From: Nevskiaceae bacterium
GTDB lineage: Bacteria; Pseudomonadota; Gammaproteobacteria; Nevskiales; Nevskiaceae
Assembly: GCA_004298465.1 (NCBI GenBank)
Contig: SCRT01000020.1
Coordinates: 62,001-126,000 of the forward strand
DNA: 64,000 nucleotides
Direction: 5' to 3'
The notes under the pieces: generated by a model
Told to the model about the DNA's origin: nothing
Seen by the model: the letters and a program-made list of their open reading frames with translations, nothing else
Databases searched by the model: none
Part shown: positions 16,138 through 25,913 of the stretch, one piece after another
How the letters are laid out: every line of letters starts with the position of its first letter
How positions within the stretch are numbered: position 1 is the stretch's first letter
Translations under genes and position numbers: made by a program

Positions 16138-17199
16138 TCACCATAGCGCAAGTTGATCGCCTCGGCGGGGCGGCACGGCAAACCGGTCGGTGCGCAGCGC
16201 GGCCGTGCGCCCGTGCAAACCGAAGCGCGTGCAGGCAACGCGAAATCGTTGTGCCAGCAGTTCCGCATAGGCCCCCTGCCCGCGCATGCGCGTACCGAAC
16301 GCGGCCTCGTAATCCTGCCCACCGCGCGCAGCGCGTACGAGTCTCATGACGTGTGCGGCCTTCAATGGGTAACGCGCCCCGAGCCATTCGCGGAACAGCG
16401 GGGCAACTTCACGCGGCAGGCGCAGAAAGATGTAGCCCGCACCCGTGGCACCGGCTGCGGCTGCGGCCTGCAGCACACGCTCCATCTCCGCGTCGTTGAC
16501 GAAGGGAATGACCGGCGCGAACAGCACCGTGACCGGGATACCGGCGTCAGCCAGCGAGCGCACGGCCCGCAGGCGTGCTACCGGCGCCGCTGCCCGCGGT
16601 TCCAGATCACGCTTGAGCGCCGCATCCAGCGTCGTGATGCTGACGCACACCGACGCCAGGCCCTGGGCTGCCATGGGCACCAGGATATCGAGGTCGCGCT
16701 CGACGAGCTGGCTTTTCGTGACAATCGTAACGGGATGATGAAAAGCGGCGAGTACCTCCAGTATCGAACGCGTGATGCGCAACCCGCGTTCCGCCGGCTG
16801 GTAGGCATCCGTATTCGCGCCCAGCACGATGCGCGCCGGCACGTAGCCCGGCTTGCGTAGCTCGGCATCCAGCACCTCGGCCGCGTTCGGCTTGTAGAAC
16901 AGGCGCGTTTCAAAATCCAGCCCCGGCGACAAGTTCAAATAAGCGTGTGTCGGCCGCGCAAAACAATAGATGCAGCCGTGTTCGCAACCCTGATAAGGGT
17001 TGATGGAACGGTCGAAGTTGAGGTCCGGCGACGTGTTGTAGCTGATGATTGAACGCGCCTTGCGCGGCGCAAGCGTGGTCGCCACCGCGGGCAGCGGTTC
17101 GGCCAGTGTTTCCCAACCGTCATCAACCATTTCCCGCGCATGCGTCTCGAAACGGCCGGCATGGTTGGACTGCGCGCCGCGTCGCCCGCCGCTGCTCAC
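16138..17199 (-). CDS. PA0069-type radical SAM protein
   Basis: A 353-residue radical SAM enzyme. The cluster motif is unusually short, NPYQGCEHGCIYCFARPTH (CxxxCxxC at about 72-79), followed by the SAM-side segments VLGANTDAYQPAERGL and VTIVTKSQLVERD, and by ITTLDAALKRDLEPRAAAP. This is the pattern of the PA0069/SplB-like family, whose substrate is unknown to me. It starts with GTG at 17199 (MSSGGRRGAQS). The gene upstream on the same strand ends 18 bp away, so the two may be co-transcribed. Confidence 0.85.
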   Translation of the reverse strand: MSSGGRRGAQSNHAGRFETHAREMVDDGWETLAEPLPAVATTLAPRKARSIISYNTSPDLNFDRSINPYQGCEHGCIYCFARPTHAYLNLSPGLDFETRLFYKPNAAEVLDAELRKPGYVPARIVLGANTDAYQPAERGLRITRSILEVLAAFHHPVTIVTKSQLVERDLDILVPMAAQGLASVCVSITTLDAALKRDLEPRAAAPVARLRAVRSLADAGIPVTVLFAPVIPFVNDAEMERVLQAAAAAGATGAGYIFLRLPREVAPLFREWLGARYPLKAAHVMRLVRAARGGQDYEAAFGTRMRGQGAYAELLAQRFRVACTRFGLHGRTAALRTDRFAVPPRRGDQLALW

Positions 17200-17217
17200 C
17201 TCAGCCCGCCGACCGCC

Positions 17218-17817
17218 TCAAGCGGACGGGCCGGCAAAAGGCGTGGGCCGGTCCAAGCCGTGATATTCGCGGTTCGGGATCTGCTCCAGCCCCGACGCGA
17301 CGCGGTTCGTGAAGTTGAAGAATGCGGCGACTTCGGAAAGATCGAAGATATCGTCTTCCGACAAGCCGACGGCCTTCAGCTGCTGCCGGTCGGCGTCGGT
17401 AATCTCGCTCGGCGTCAGCGTAAGCTTCCACGCGTAGTCGAGCATGGCGCGCTGGCGTGCGTCGAGGTGCGCAACCTTGTAGTTCATCGCCATCATCTCG
17501 CCCAGTTCCGGATCACCGGACAGGTGGCGCACCGCCTGCCCGTGCGCCACCAGACAGTAGTAGCAGTGGTTGGCGCTGGACACGACCACGGCAACCATTT
17601 CACGTTCCAGCTTGGACAGGCCGGACGGCGCAAGCATCAGCTCGTTGAACATGGCGCGAAAATTGTCCAGGCGCTTCGGCTTGGCGGCATAGGCGGCAAA
17701 CACGTTCGGCACGAAGCCGATCTTTTCCAGGCACTTGTCGAACAGGGCCTGGACCTCCGGGTCGAGCTGCCGTGGGATGGATTTGGAAAATACAGTGATC
17801 TGCTCGGGTTGCGGCAT
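17218..17817 (-). CDS. AhpD-like peroxidase-related protein (carboxymuconolactone decarboxylase fold)
   Basis: A 199-residue all-helical CMD/AhpD-family protein. The redox motif NHCYYCLVAHGQAVR (CxxC followed by His) is present around residues 82-96, preceded by FVPNVFAAYAAKPKRLDNF and LSKLEREMVAVVVSSA. It matches the 'uncharacterised peroxidase-related enzyme' branch, probably reducing organic peroxides with the CxxC pair. Start at 17817 is supported by GGAGAG eight bases upstream. Immediately downstream of the acyl-CoA synthetase gene (23-bp gap). Confidence 0.85.
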   Translation of the reverse strand: MPQPEQITVFSKSIPRQLDPEVQALFDKCLEKIGFVPNVFAAYAAKPKRLDNFRAMFNELMLAPSGLSKLEREMVAVVVSSANHCYYCLVAHGQAVRHLSGDPELGEMMAMNYKVAHLDARQRAMLDYAWKLTLTPSEITDADRQQLKAVGLSEDDIFDLSEVAAFFNFTNRVASGLEQIPNREYHGLDRPTPFAGPSA

Positions 17818-17840
17818 GGGAAAAGCTCTCCGGTTGTTCC

Positions 17841-19481
17841 TCAAACGTCGATGGCGGACTGCGACTTCAGGCGCTGGCGCAGCTCGAACTTCTGTATCTT
17901 GCCGGTCGCAGTGCGCGGCAGCGCCCCGAATTCAAAATGGCGCGGCACGGCAAAGCGCGGCAATCGTTCACGGCAGTAGGCGGTGAGCTCCTTCACGCCG
18001 GGCACGGGTACGCCGGGGCGCAGCTCGATGAACGCGGCAGGCACTTCGCCCCACTTGTCGTCTGGCTTGGCGACCACTGCCGCAGCCAGCACCGCCGGGT
18101 GGCGATACAGCACGTCCTCGAGGTCAAGGCTGGAGATGTTCTCGCCGCCGGAAATGATCACGTCCTTGCTGCGGTCCTTGATCTTCACGTAACCATCCGG
18201 CTCCATGACGCCGAGATCGCCGGTGTGGAACCAGCCGCCGCGAAACGCCGCCGCCGTCGCTTCCGGGTTCTTCAGGTAGCCCTTCATGGTGACGTTGCCA
18301 CGCACCATGACTTCCCCCATCGTCGTGCCGTCGGCCGGCACTTCCTGCAGCGTCTCCGGGTCGCGCACGCTCAGGCCTTTTTCCAGTACGCTCGGCAATC
18401 CCTGGCGCGCGTTCAGCCGTGCGCGTTCGGCAGGCGGTTTTTCCGCCCAGTCCGCATGCTTGATGCACCACGTCGCCGGGCCATAGGTTTCGGTCAGGCC
18501 ATAGGCGTGCGTGATGTCGAAGCCCATGGCCTCGAATCCCTCGATCACGGCCTGCGGCGGAGCGGCGCCACCCACCGCTGCGTAGACCTTGTGGTCGATG
18601 CCGCGCTTCATCTCCGCCGGTGCGTCCACCAGCAGGCTGTGGACGATCGGAGCCCCGCAGTAGTGCGTGACCTGCTCGGCACGGATCAGCTCGAAGATCT
18701 TTTGCGCCTCCACGCGCCGCAGGCACACGTTGACGCCTGCCCGTTCCGCGACCGCCCACGCGAAGCACCAGCCGTTGCAGTGGAACATCGGCAAGGTCCA
18801 CAGGTACACGACGTGGCGCGGCAGGTCCCACAGCAGCGAATTGTTCAGCGCATTCAGGCAGGCGCCGCGATGGTGGTATACAACCCCCTTTGGCCGCCCG
18901 GTGGTCCCGGAAGTGTAGTTCAGGGCGATGGCGTCCCATTCATCGCGGGGAAAATCGAAGGACTGCGCCGGGTCTCCGCCGGCCAGGAAAGCCTCGTATT
19001 CCACCTCGCCGATCCGCTCGCCGGCGCCGGTGTATTCAGGGTCGTCCACGTCGATCACAAGCAGCTCGCGACCCAGCATCTTCAATGCCTCGGCCGCCAC
19101 CGGCGCAAGCTCGCGATCCACGATCAGCGCCCGGGCCTGCGCGTGCTCCAGGATATAGGCGACGGTGCGTGCATCCAGCCGCGTGTTCATCGCGTTCAGC
19201 ACCGCTCCGCACAGCGGTACGCCGAAATGCGCCTCCACCATCTCCGGCGTATTGAGGAGCAGCACGGACACCGTATCGCCGTGGCCGATACCGCGTGCCG
19301 CCAGCGCGGACGCCAGGCGGTGGCCACGGTCACGGACCTGTTTCCACGTGAAACGGCGTGCGCCGTGCACCACGGCAGGGTGATCCGGATATACCCGCGC
19401 CGCCCGCTCGTAAAAGTCCAAGGGCGTCAACGGCGCGTAGTTCGCCGCGTTCTTGCCTAGCCCGCTGTCGTAGGCGTTCAT
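17841..19481 (-). CDS. Medium/long-chain acyl-CoA synthetase (AMP-forming)
   Basis: A 546-residue ANL-superfamily ligase activating a carboxylic acid via acyl-AMP to acyl-CoA. Seen: P-loop LNYTSGTTGRPKGVVYHHRG, the A5 region HAYGLTETYGPATW, hinge GWFHTGDLGVMEPDGYVKIKD, SGGENISS, and the C-terminal catalytic lysine segment LPRTATGKIQKFELR. It resembles AlkK-like medium-chain fatty acyl-CoA synthetases. GGAGGAGAGG precedes two consecutive ATGs (19484, 19481); the second has the better spacing. A TATAAT box lies about 60 bp upstream. Confidence 0.92.
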   Translation of the reverse strand: MNAYDSGLGKNAANYAPLTPLDFYERAARVYPDHPAVVHGARRFTWKQVRDRGHRLASALAARGIGHGDTVSVLLLNTPEMVEAHFGVPLCGAVLNAMNTRLDARTVAYILEHAQARALIVDRELAPVAAEALKMLGRELLVIDVDDPEYTGAGERIGEVEYEAFLAGGDPAQSFDFPRDEWDAIALNYTSGTTGRPKGVVYHHRGACLNALNNSLLWDLPRHVVYLWTLPMFHCNGWCFAWAVAERAGVNVCLRRVEAQKIFELIRAEQVTHYCGAPIVHSLLVDAPAEMKRGIDHKVYAAVGGAAPPQAVIEGFEAMGFDITHAYGLTETYGPATWCIKHADWAEKPPAERARLNARQGLPSVLEKGLSVRDPETLQEVPADGTTMGEVMVRGNVTMKGYLKNPEATAAAFRGGWFHTGDLGVMEPDGYVKIKDRSKDVIISGGENISSLDLEDVLYRHPAVLAAAVVAKPDDKWGEVPAAFIELRPGVPVPGVKELTAYCRERLPRFAVPRHFEFGALPRTATGKIQKFELRQRLKSQSAIDV

Positions 19482-19537
19482 CATCCTCTCCTCCATGATG
19501 CGTGCCGGTGCGCGCGCGGCGCCCGGACTGTCCCGGC

Positions 19538-19543
19538 ATTATA
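19538..19543 (-). promoter_or_regulatory. -10 box of the acyl-CoA synthetase promoter
   Basis: A perfect TATAAT on the minus strand lies about 57 bases before the synthetase start, in the 95-bp gap after kup. No good -35 hexamer stands 16-18 bp upstream, so expression may need an activator or a different sigma factor. Confidence 0.4.
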
Positions 19544-19576
19544 GGCAGCGCGCCCGGGATTCCGGACAGGCTCTTT

Positions 19577-21529
19577 CTAGATGCGGATCTGCGACCCCAG
19601 TTCCACCACATCCTCCGGCGGCAGGCCGTAGTAGCTGGTCACGGTGCGGGCATTGCGTGACAGGAAGCTGAACAGGCGGTCACGCCACAGGGCCATGCCC
19701 GGAATTTCCGCATCCGGAACCAGTGTCTCGCGCCCGGTGTAGTACGTGATATTGCCGGGATCGATGCCGAGACCGAGCCGATCCGCCAACCGCAGCGCGA
19801 CCGGCAGGTTCGGCTGCTGCATGAAGCCGTAGCGGACGACGATTCGATCGATGGTCCGGCAGACGCCGATCAGCGTCATGCGATCTGCCGTCGGCACGCG
19901 CGGCACGTCGCTGATCTCCACCGTCACGAGCAGCACGCGCTCCTGCAGGACATGATGACGGTCGAGATGCCGCATCAAGTAGGCTGGGGCGGTGTCTTCG
20001 CCGGTCAGGAATACCGCCGTCCCGGGAATCCGGTAGGGCGGATCCTGCTCCAGCCGTTTCTTCAGCATCTCCAGCGATTGCGCCTCGAAGGACAGTTGCT
20101 GACGCAGCAGCATGCGGCCGCGCGCCCACGTCGTCATTACCACGAAGATCAGCATCGCCACAACGACCGGAAACCAGCCACCGGTAGCGAGCTCGAACAG
20201 ATTCGCGCCAAAGAACGCCGTGTCCGCGATGAAGAGGACCAGCATCACCGGCACAACCCAGTACAGGCTCCAGTTCACGCCGCCCAGCCGGCGCAACGCC
20301 ACGAAGAAGATCAGGATCGTCGTGACCCACATCGTCGTCGCCACGGAAATGCCGTAGGCGCCAGCCAGGGCGCTCGATCCACCGAAACCGACGACCAGTG
20401 CGAGCGTGACCAGCATCAGCAGCCAGTTCACACCCGGCATGTAGATCTGCCCACGCTCGTCCGGCGAGGTCTGGATGACGCGAAACAGCGGCAACTGCCC
20501 GAGCTGGACGAACTGCCGAGTCATCGAGAAGGTGCCGGAAATGACGGCCTGCGACGCGATGACCGCCGCAACGGTGGCAAAGCCGACCAGCGGGTACAGC
20601 GCCCAGCCGCTGGCCAGATCGAAGAATGGCTGCCCGGTCGTCGTCGGGCGGGCGAGCATTAATGCGCCCTGACCGAAGTAATTCAGCACTACCGCCGGCA
20701 GGACCACCCAGAACCACACCAGCCGCACCGGCTTGAGGCCGAAATGCCCCATGTCGGCATACATGGCCTCTCCGCCGGTCATGCACAGGAACACGGCGCT
20801 CAGCACCAGGAAGCCGGCAAAGCCGTTGTGGGCGAAAAACTCAAACGCATACCACGGATTGACAGCCAGCAGGATGCGGGGCTCGTGCGTGATGCCGATG
20901 ATGCCGAGCACGGCGATGAACAGGAACCACGCACCGAGAACCGGGCCAAACAGCTTGCCGATCTGTTCCGTGCCGTGCTTCTGGATCACGAACAGTCCGA
21001 CGAGGATCCCGAGCGTGACGGGCACCACGTAGGGGGTGAGCGCGGAAGTCGCCACGCTCAAGCCCTCAACGGCCGACATCACCGTCAATGCCGGCGTGAT
21101 CGTGCAGCCGGCGTACAGCATGGCCGACCCGAACAGGCCAAGCAGCAGCAAGACGTACGAGCTCGATCCCGCCCTTGCCCGCCACGGGTTCAGCAGCGCC
21201 AGCAGCGCCACCGTGCCGCCCTCGCCCTTGTTGTCGGCACGCATCACCACCAGCACGTACTTGATGGTGATGAGCAGGATCAGCGACCAGAAGATCAGCG
21301 ACACGATGCCGTAGACGTTCAGCGCCGTGTCCGGAATATGGTGGATGCCGTAGAACGCTTCGCGCAGCGCATACATCGGGCTGGTGCCGATGTCGCCGTA
21401 GACCACGCCCAGCGCGGCCAGCGCCAGCGTCAGCGTCCGTTTGTCGCGGCCGCCCTTCTCGGCCTCTTCTGCGCCGCCGGTCTTGCCCCTGTCAACAGCG
21501 CCGTCTGCCGAACTGGCGCCGTCGCTCAC
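19577..21529 (-). CDS. kup: Low-affinity potassium uptake transporter Kup
   Basis: Inner-membrane proton-coupled K+ importer of the HAK/KUP/KT family. The 650-residue product has the signature LGVVYGDIGTSPMYALREAF, about twelve hydrophobic segments through residue 430 (among them GLFGSAMLYAGCTITPALTV and GEAMYADMGHFGLKPVR), then a soluble C-terminal domain with PGTAVFLTGEDTAPAYL and RYGFMQQPNLPVAL. The start is GTG at 21529, overlapping the dapB stop by GTGA; the extra 19 residues of the longer frame lie in dapB. Coupling of kup to dapB is presumably operon history, not pathway. Confidence 0.97.
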   Translation of the reverse strand: MSDGASSADGAVDRGKTGGAEEAEKGGRDKRTLTLALAALGVVYGDIGTSPMYALREAFYGIHHIPDTALNVYGIVSLIFWSLILLITIKYVLVVMRADNKGEGGTVALLALLNPWRARAGSSSYVLLLLGLFGSAMLYAGCTITPALTVMSAVEGLSVATSALTPYVVPVTLGILVGLFVIQKHGTEQIGKLFGPVLGAWFLFIAVLGIIGITHEPRILLAVNPWYAFEFFAHNGFAGFLVLSAVFLCMTGGEAMYADMGHFGLKPVRLVWFWVVLPAVVLNYFGQGALMLARPTTTGQPFFDLASGWALYPLVGFATVAAVIASQAVISGTFSMTRQFVQLGQLPLFRVIQTSPDERGQIYMPGVNWLLMLVTLALVVGFGGSSALAGAYGISVATTMWVTTILIFFVALRRLGGVNWSLYWVVPVMLVLFIADTAFFGANLFELATGGWFPVVVAMLIFVVMTTWARGRMLLRQQLSFEAQSLEMLKKRLEQDPPYRIPGTAVFLTGEDTAPAYLMRHLDRHHVLQERVLLVTVEISDVPRVPTADRMTLIGVCRTIDRIVVRYGFMQQPNLPVALRLADRLGLGIDPGNITYYTGRETLVPDAEIPGMALWRDRLFSFLSRNARTVTSYYGLPPEDVVELGSQIRI

Positions 21530-22338
21530 TTCAGCCCCAGCACGTCGCGCATGTCGTAGCGTCCGGCGGGCTGCCTCGCCAGCCACCGGGCCGCACGCAG
21601 CGCGCCGCCGGCAAATGTCGTGCGGGACGACGCCCGATGGGAGATCTCCACCCGTTCACCGTCACCGAGGAACATCACCGTGTGATCTCCCACTACATCC
21701 CCTCCGCGCACCGCGGCAAAACCGATCTTGCCGGCCGGTCGTTCGCCGGTATTGCCCTGGCGACCATAGACCGCGGCCGCCTCCAGCGTAGTGCCCGCAG
21801 CCGCCGCCACCGCCCGCCCCATCGCCAGCGCCGTCCCCGATGGCGCATCGACCTTGTGCCGGTGGTGTGCCTCCACGATCTCGACGTCGTAGGTCGGCCC
21901 CAGCGCTGGCGTCGCCAGCGCCAGCAGGCCGAGGCAGACGTTCACGCCGATGCTGAAATTCGCCGCCTGGCAGAGCGCGATCGACCGGGCAGCGGCGGCC
22001 AAGCGCTCCGCCTGCGCGGAATCGAAACCCGTGGTGCCGACCACAATCGCCCGGTTGCGGGCGCGGCAGGCCTCCACAACGGCCAGCGTTGCCGCCGGCC
22101 GCGAGAAGTCGACTACGACATCGCACGCGGCAACGGCCGCCGCGATGTCCACGCCAAACTCCACTCCCAGTACCGCGCGCCCCACGAAGCTGCCCGCATC
22201 CACGCCCAGAAGCGGATCGTCGGAACGCGTCAAAGCCCCCGCAAGTTCGAGATCCGGGGCATCGAGAATGCCCTCGATCAACGCCCGGCCCATACGGCCG
22301 GTTGCGCCCATGAGAGTCAACCGCAATGGCGCTGCCAT
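21526..22338 (-). CDS. dapB: 4-hydroxy-tetrahydrodipicolinate reductase
   Basis: NAD(P)H-dependent step of lysine and diaminopimelate synthesis. The 270-residue product begins MAAPLRLTLMGATGRMGRAL (nucleotide-binding GATGRMG). It contains VGTTGFDSAQ, ANFSIGVNVCLGLLA and the catalytic segment EIVEAHHRHKVDAPSGTALA with the paired His and the Lys. The C-terminus RYDMRDVLGLK is typical. In many gammaproteobacteria dapB follows dnaJ; here it sits before kup and after a dehalogenase gene. The ATG at 22338 matches the family's N-terminus. Confidence 0.97.
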   Translation of the reverse strand: MAAPLRLTLMGATGRMGRALIEGILDAPDLELAGALTRSDDPLLGVDAGSFVGRAVLGVEFGVDIAAAVAACDVVVDFSRPAATLAVVEACRARNRAIVVGTTGFDSAQAERLAAAARSIALCQAANFSIGVNVCLGLLALATPALGPTYDVEIVEAHHRHKVDAPSGTALAMGRAVAAAAGTTLEAAAVYGRQGNTGERPAGKIGFAAVRGGDVVGDHTVMFLGDGERVEISHRASSRTTFAGGALRAARWLARQPAGRYDMRDVLGLK

Positions 22339-22440
22339 CGTTCCGCCAGATTCAGGTGAGGGCGAATGATCCGCGATTTTCTCACCTCGCGCCACCCGGC
22401 TGCCCGCAGCCAGCACCCGCGCGGTGGCCCCGCATTCCGC

Positions 22441-23370
<930 letters not shown>

Positions 23371-23422
23371 TTATTGTGCGTTTCCTTTACGGATTGTGCA
23401 ATACCGCGCAGTGGGGTGTTCA

Positions 23423-24268
23423 TCAAGAATTGTTCCCAAGCCCAGGCTTGGCACCTGCTTTCCGGGGTTCGGCCCGGAATGGCTGCAGCAACATGGAGTA
23501 CAGCCGCAGTTCGTGCGGATCGCGGAAAGTTGAAAGGCCGATCGTCATGCCGTCGTGGCCGTCGCGCGGCTGGGCACGGTAGGTGCCAAACAGGCGGTCC
23601 CAGCACGCCAGGTTGAAGCCGAAGTTGCTGTCGGTCTCTTCCCGCCGTACAGAGTGATGGACGCGGTGCATGTCGGGTGTGACCAGCAGCAGGCGTAGCA
23701 CGCGGTCGGCAGCCGCCGGCAGGCGCACGTTGCCGTGGTTGAACATCGACGTGGCATTGAGCACCACCTCGAACATCAGCACCGCCGCTGGCGGTGCGCC
23801 CAGGGCCGCGATGACGGCAAACTTCAACCCCAGTGACAGCACGATTTCCAGCGGATGAAAGCGTGTGCCGGTGGTAACGTCGAACGCGAGATCCGTGTGG
23901 TGCATGCGGTGCAGCCGCCACAGCAGCGGCACGGCGTGGAACATCACGTGCTGCAGGTAAATGGCGAGGTCCAGCAGCACGAAGGCCACGACAAACGTCG
24001 CCCAACCCGGCAGCGTGAGCACCGACAGCAGGCCCCAGCCATGTGCGGTGGCGTAGGCCGCCATGCCGACGGCGGCTACCGGGAACAACAGCCGCGCCAC
24101 GACGCTGTCGATGACGATGATGCCGAGGTTTGCCGGCCACCGCCGACGCCGAGCGAAAGTAACCGGCCGCCGCGGCGCGAGCACTTCCCACGCCGCCATC
24201 AGCGTGAAACTGCCGAGAAAGAATCCCAGGCGAATCGCCGGTTCGTGTGCGAGCAGGAAGGCATTCAT
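23423..24268 (-). CDS. Sterol desaturase/fatty acid hydroxylase family membrane protein
   Basis: A 281-residue di-iron membrane oxygenase. Seen: four or so hydrophobic segments (LGFFLGSFTLMAAWEVL, IIVIDSVVARLLFPVAAVG, WATFVVAFVLLDLAIYL, VIAALGAPPAAVLMFEVVL) and the histidine clusters HVMFH, HRMHH and MHRVHH, plus NHGN, which together bind iron. The reaction could be hydroxylation or desaturation of a lipid. It is divergent from an ArsR-rhodanese regulator and may be its target. ATG at 24268 fits the family; an ATG at 24322 would lie on the edge of the operator-like region. Confidence 0.85.
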   Translation of the reverse strand: MNAFLLAHEPAIRLGFFLGSFTLMAAWEVLAPRRPVTFARRRRWPANLGIIVIDSVVARLLFPVAAVGMAAYATAHGWGLLSVLTLPGWATFVVAFVLLDLAIYLQHVMFHAVPLLWRLHRMHHTDLAFDVTTGTRFHPLEIVLSLGLKFAVIAALGAPPAAVLMFEVVLNATSMFNHGNVRLPAAADRVLRLLLVTPDMHRVHHSVRREETDSNFGFNLACWDRLFGTYRAQPRDGHDGMTIGLSTFRDPHELRLYSMLLQPFRAEPRKAGAKPGLGNNS

Positions 24269-24326
24269 GGCGATATCCGGTTCAGCATCCGCGGCACCAC
24301 GACCAACGGCGCTTGAAATCATGATT

Positions 24327-24370
24327 CATTCAATGCATCATTCAAACATTCAATTGAATGATTGTTTGAA
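24327..24370. promoter_or_regulatory. Palindromic operator-like region between the sterol-desaturase-like gene and arsR-rhodanese gene
   Basis: Three CATTCAA copies start at 24327, 24339 and 24347; the third opens a perfect 14-bp palindrome, CATTCAATTGAATG (24347-24360). TTCAAA (24341-24346) and TTTGAA (24365-24370) flank it. The stretch is strikingly AT-rich and ends ten bases before the regulator's ATG. ArsR-family proteins bind such TTCAA/TTGAA palindromes, so autoregulation and control of the divergent gene are likely (inference). Confidence 0.6.
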
Positions 24371-24379
24371 GTCGATTCC

Positions 24380-25054
24380 ATGTCAAGTCCCGGTCCCAAG
24401 CAGCGGCTGCTGACGGAATTCGCCACCCTCGCCAAGGCCATCGCCCAGATCGGTCGGCTGCGGCTGCTGGAACAACTGGCACAAGGCGAGCGCACGGTGG
24501 AAACGCTCGCTATGCGCTGCACGCTGTCAGTCGCCAACACCTCCCGCCACTTGCAGCAATTGCGCCGCAGCGGGCTCGTCACAAGCCACCGTGAAGGCAA
24601 GTTCGTGTACTACGCGCTGGCGGACGATTCCGTACTGGACCTGCTCGGCGCCCTGCAGCGCGTCGCGGAGCATACGTCCGCGGAAGTCGCCAACGTGGTA
24701 CGCAGCTACTTCGCCGCGCGGGATGCGCTGGAGCCGGTGTCGCGCGAGGAATTGCTGGCGCGGCTGAAGGACGGCGCCGTCACCGTGCTGGACGTGCGCC
24801 CGGAAGACGAGTACGCGCTCGGCCACCTGCCCCGAGCCGTGAACCTGCCACTCGACCGCCTGCGCCAGCGCCTTGCCGACCTCGACCCCGCGCAGCCGGT
24901 CGTTGCCTACTGCCGCGGCCCATATTGCGTGCTGTCCTTCGAGGCCGTCGCCCTGCTGCGCGAACACGGCTACGAGGCGCGGCGACTGCAGGACGGTTAC
25001 CCGCAATGGAAAGCCGCCGGGCTGCCGGTCGCACTCGGCGCCACGGGCGCTTGA
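24380..25054 (+). CDS. ArsR-family regulator fused to a rhodanese domain
   Basis: A 224-residue fusion: winged helix-turn-helix (about 8-95; LAMRCTLSVANTSRHLQQLR as recognition region, GKFVYYALADDSVL wing) and a rhodanese domain (about 118-220; VTVLDVRPEDEYALGHLPRAVN, active-site loop CRGPYC at 178-183). Cys47 lies in the recognition region and Cys178/Cys183 in the rhodanese loop, so thiol, persulfide or arsenite sensing is plausible. It overlaps the next gene by four bases (TTGA). Likely represses itself, the TVP38 gene and perhaps the divergent sterol-desaturase-like gene. The ATG at 24380 fits the family; one at 24362 lies within the palindrome region. Confidence 0.88.
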   Translation: MSSPGPKQRLLTEFATLAKAIAQIGRLRLLEQLAQGERTVETLAMRCTLSVANTSRHLQQLRRSGLVTSHREGKFVYYALADDSVLDLLGALQRVAEHTSAEVANVVRSYFAARDALEPVSREELLARLKDGAVTVLDVRPEDEYALGHLPRAVNLPLDRLRQRLADLDPAQPVVAYCRGPYCVLSFEAVALLREHGYEARRLQDGYPQWKAAGLPVALGATGA

Positions 25055-25779
25055 ATACGCCACGGCGATCCGGAAGGCAGATTGCAGTGCTGGCCGGGCT
25101 GCTGACCGTGGTGCTGGTTCTGGTGCTCGCCGGCTCGTTGTCCTGGCAAGCCGGTATCGACCCGTTCGAAGTCGCAACCCAAGCACTCGGCGCGTTCCGC
25201 AACCATCTGACCGAATCCGTCACGGCCCGTCCGTTGGCCGCCGCCGCGACCTACTTCGGGTTTTACGTGCTTGTCACCGCGTTGTCGCTGCCGGCCGCGG
25301 CGTTGCTCACGCTCGCCGGCGGTGCGGCCTTCGGCACACTCCAGGCCACAGTGCTGGTGTCCTTCGCCTCCACGCTCGGCGCCACGCTCGCCATGCTGGC
25401 CAGCCGCTTTCTCCTGCGCGACCACGTGCGCCGTCTCGCCGGGCCGCGGCTGACCACGGTAGAGCACCGTCTTACCCAGGACGGTGCGTTCTACCTGTTC
25501 TCGCTGCGGCTGGTGCCAGCCGTGCCTTTCGTGCTCGTGAACCTGTTGGCTGGGCTGGCGCCGATGCGCGTGCGGACGTACTGGTGGGTCAGCCAGCTGG
25601 CCATGCTGCCCGCTACATTCGTATATGCGAACGCCGGACACGAACTGGGCGCCGTCTCGTCCGCTGCCGGACTGCTGTCGCCGACGCTGATCCTGGCTTT
25701 CCTGCTGCTCGCCGCCTTGCCGTGGATCGCACGGGCGACGCTGGCCGCTGGCCAACGCCGGCGCGCCCATCGTCGCTGA
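25051..25779 (+). CDS. TVP38/TMEM64 (DedA-like) membrane protein
   Basis: A 242-residue inner-membrane protein of the VTT/SNARE-associated family. It has five to six hydrophobic segments and the family block AALLTLAGGAAFGTLQATVLV followed by SFASTLGATLAMLASRFLLRD, then FSLRLVPAVPFVLVNLLAGL with the conserved Arg-Pro pair. Starts at TTG (25051), overlapping the regulator's stop. Relatives are proposed lipid scramblases or metal/selenite-related transporters. Coupling to an ArsR-type regulator suggests a stress or metalloid role (inference). Confidence 0.85.
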   Translation: MNTPRRSGRQIAVLAGLLTVVLVLVLAGSLSWQAGIDPFEVATQALGAFRNHLTESVTARPLAAAATYFGFYVLVTALSLPAAALLTLAGGAAFGTLQATVLVSFASTLGATLAMLASRFLLRDHVRRLAGPRLTTVEHRLTQDGAFYLFSLRLVPAVPFVLVNLLAGLAPMRVRTYWWVSQLAMLPATFVYANAGHELGAVSSAAGLLSPTLILAFLLLAALPWIARATLAAGQRRRAHRR

Positions 25780-25913
25780 CAAAAATCCGCTGGATCGACG
25801 GCACCAGGAATCGCCAGCGCGCTACAGTGGCTTGCGGGTTCCGAGAAAGGCTGCAACTGTCGACGCCATCACACCGGCAACCCACCCGATTCCGAGGAAT
25901 TGAAAAGACCGCC

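Noticed and set aside
22354-22387. Terminator formed by AGGTGAG (22354-22360) and CTCACCT (22381-22387) before dapB
   Set aside because: The arms are only 7 bp with a 20-base loop and no T tract; a leader structure is possible but not supported.
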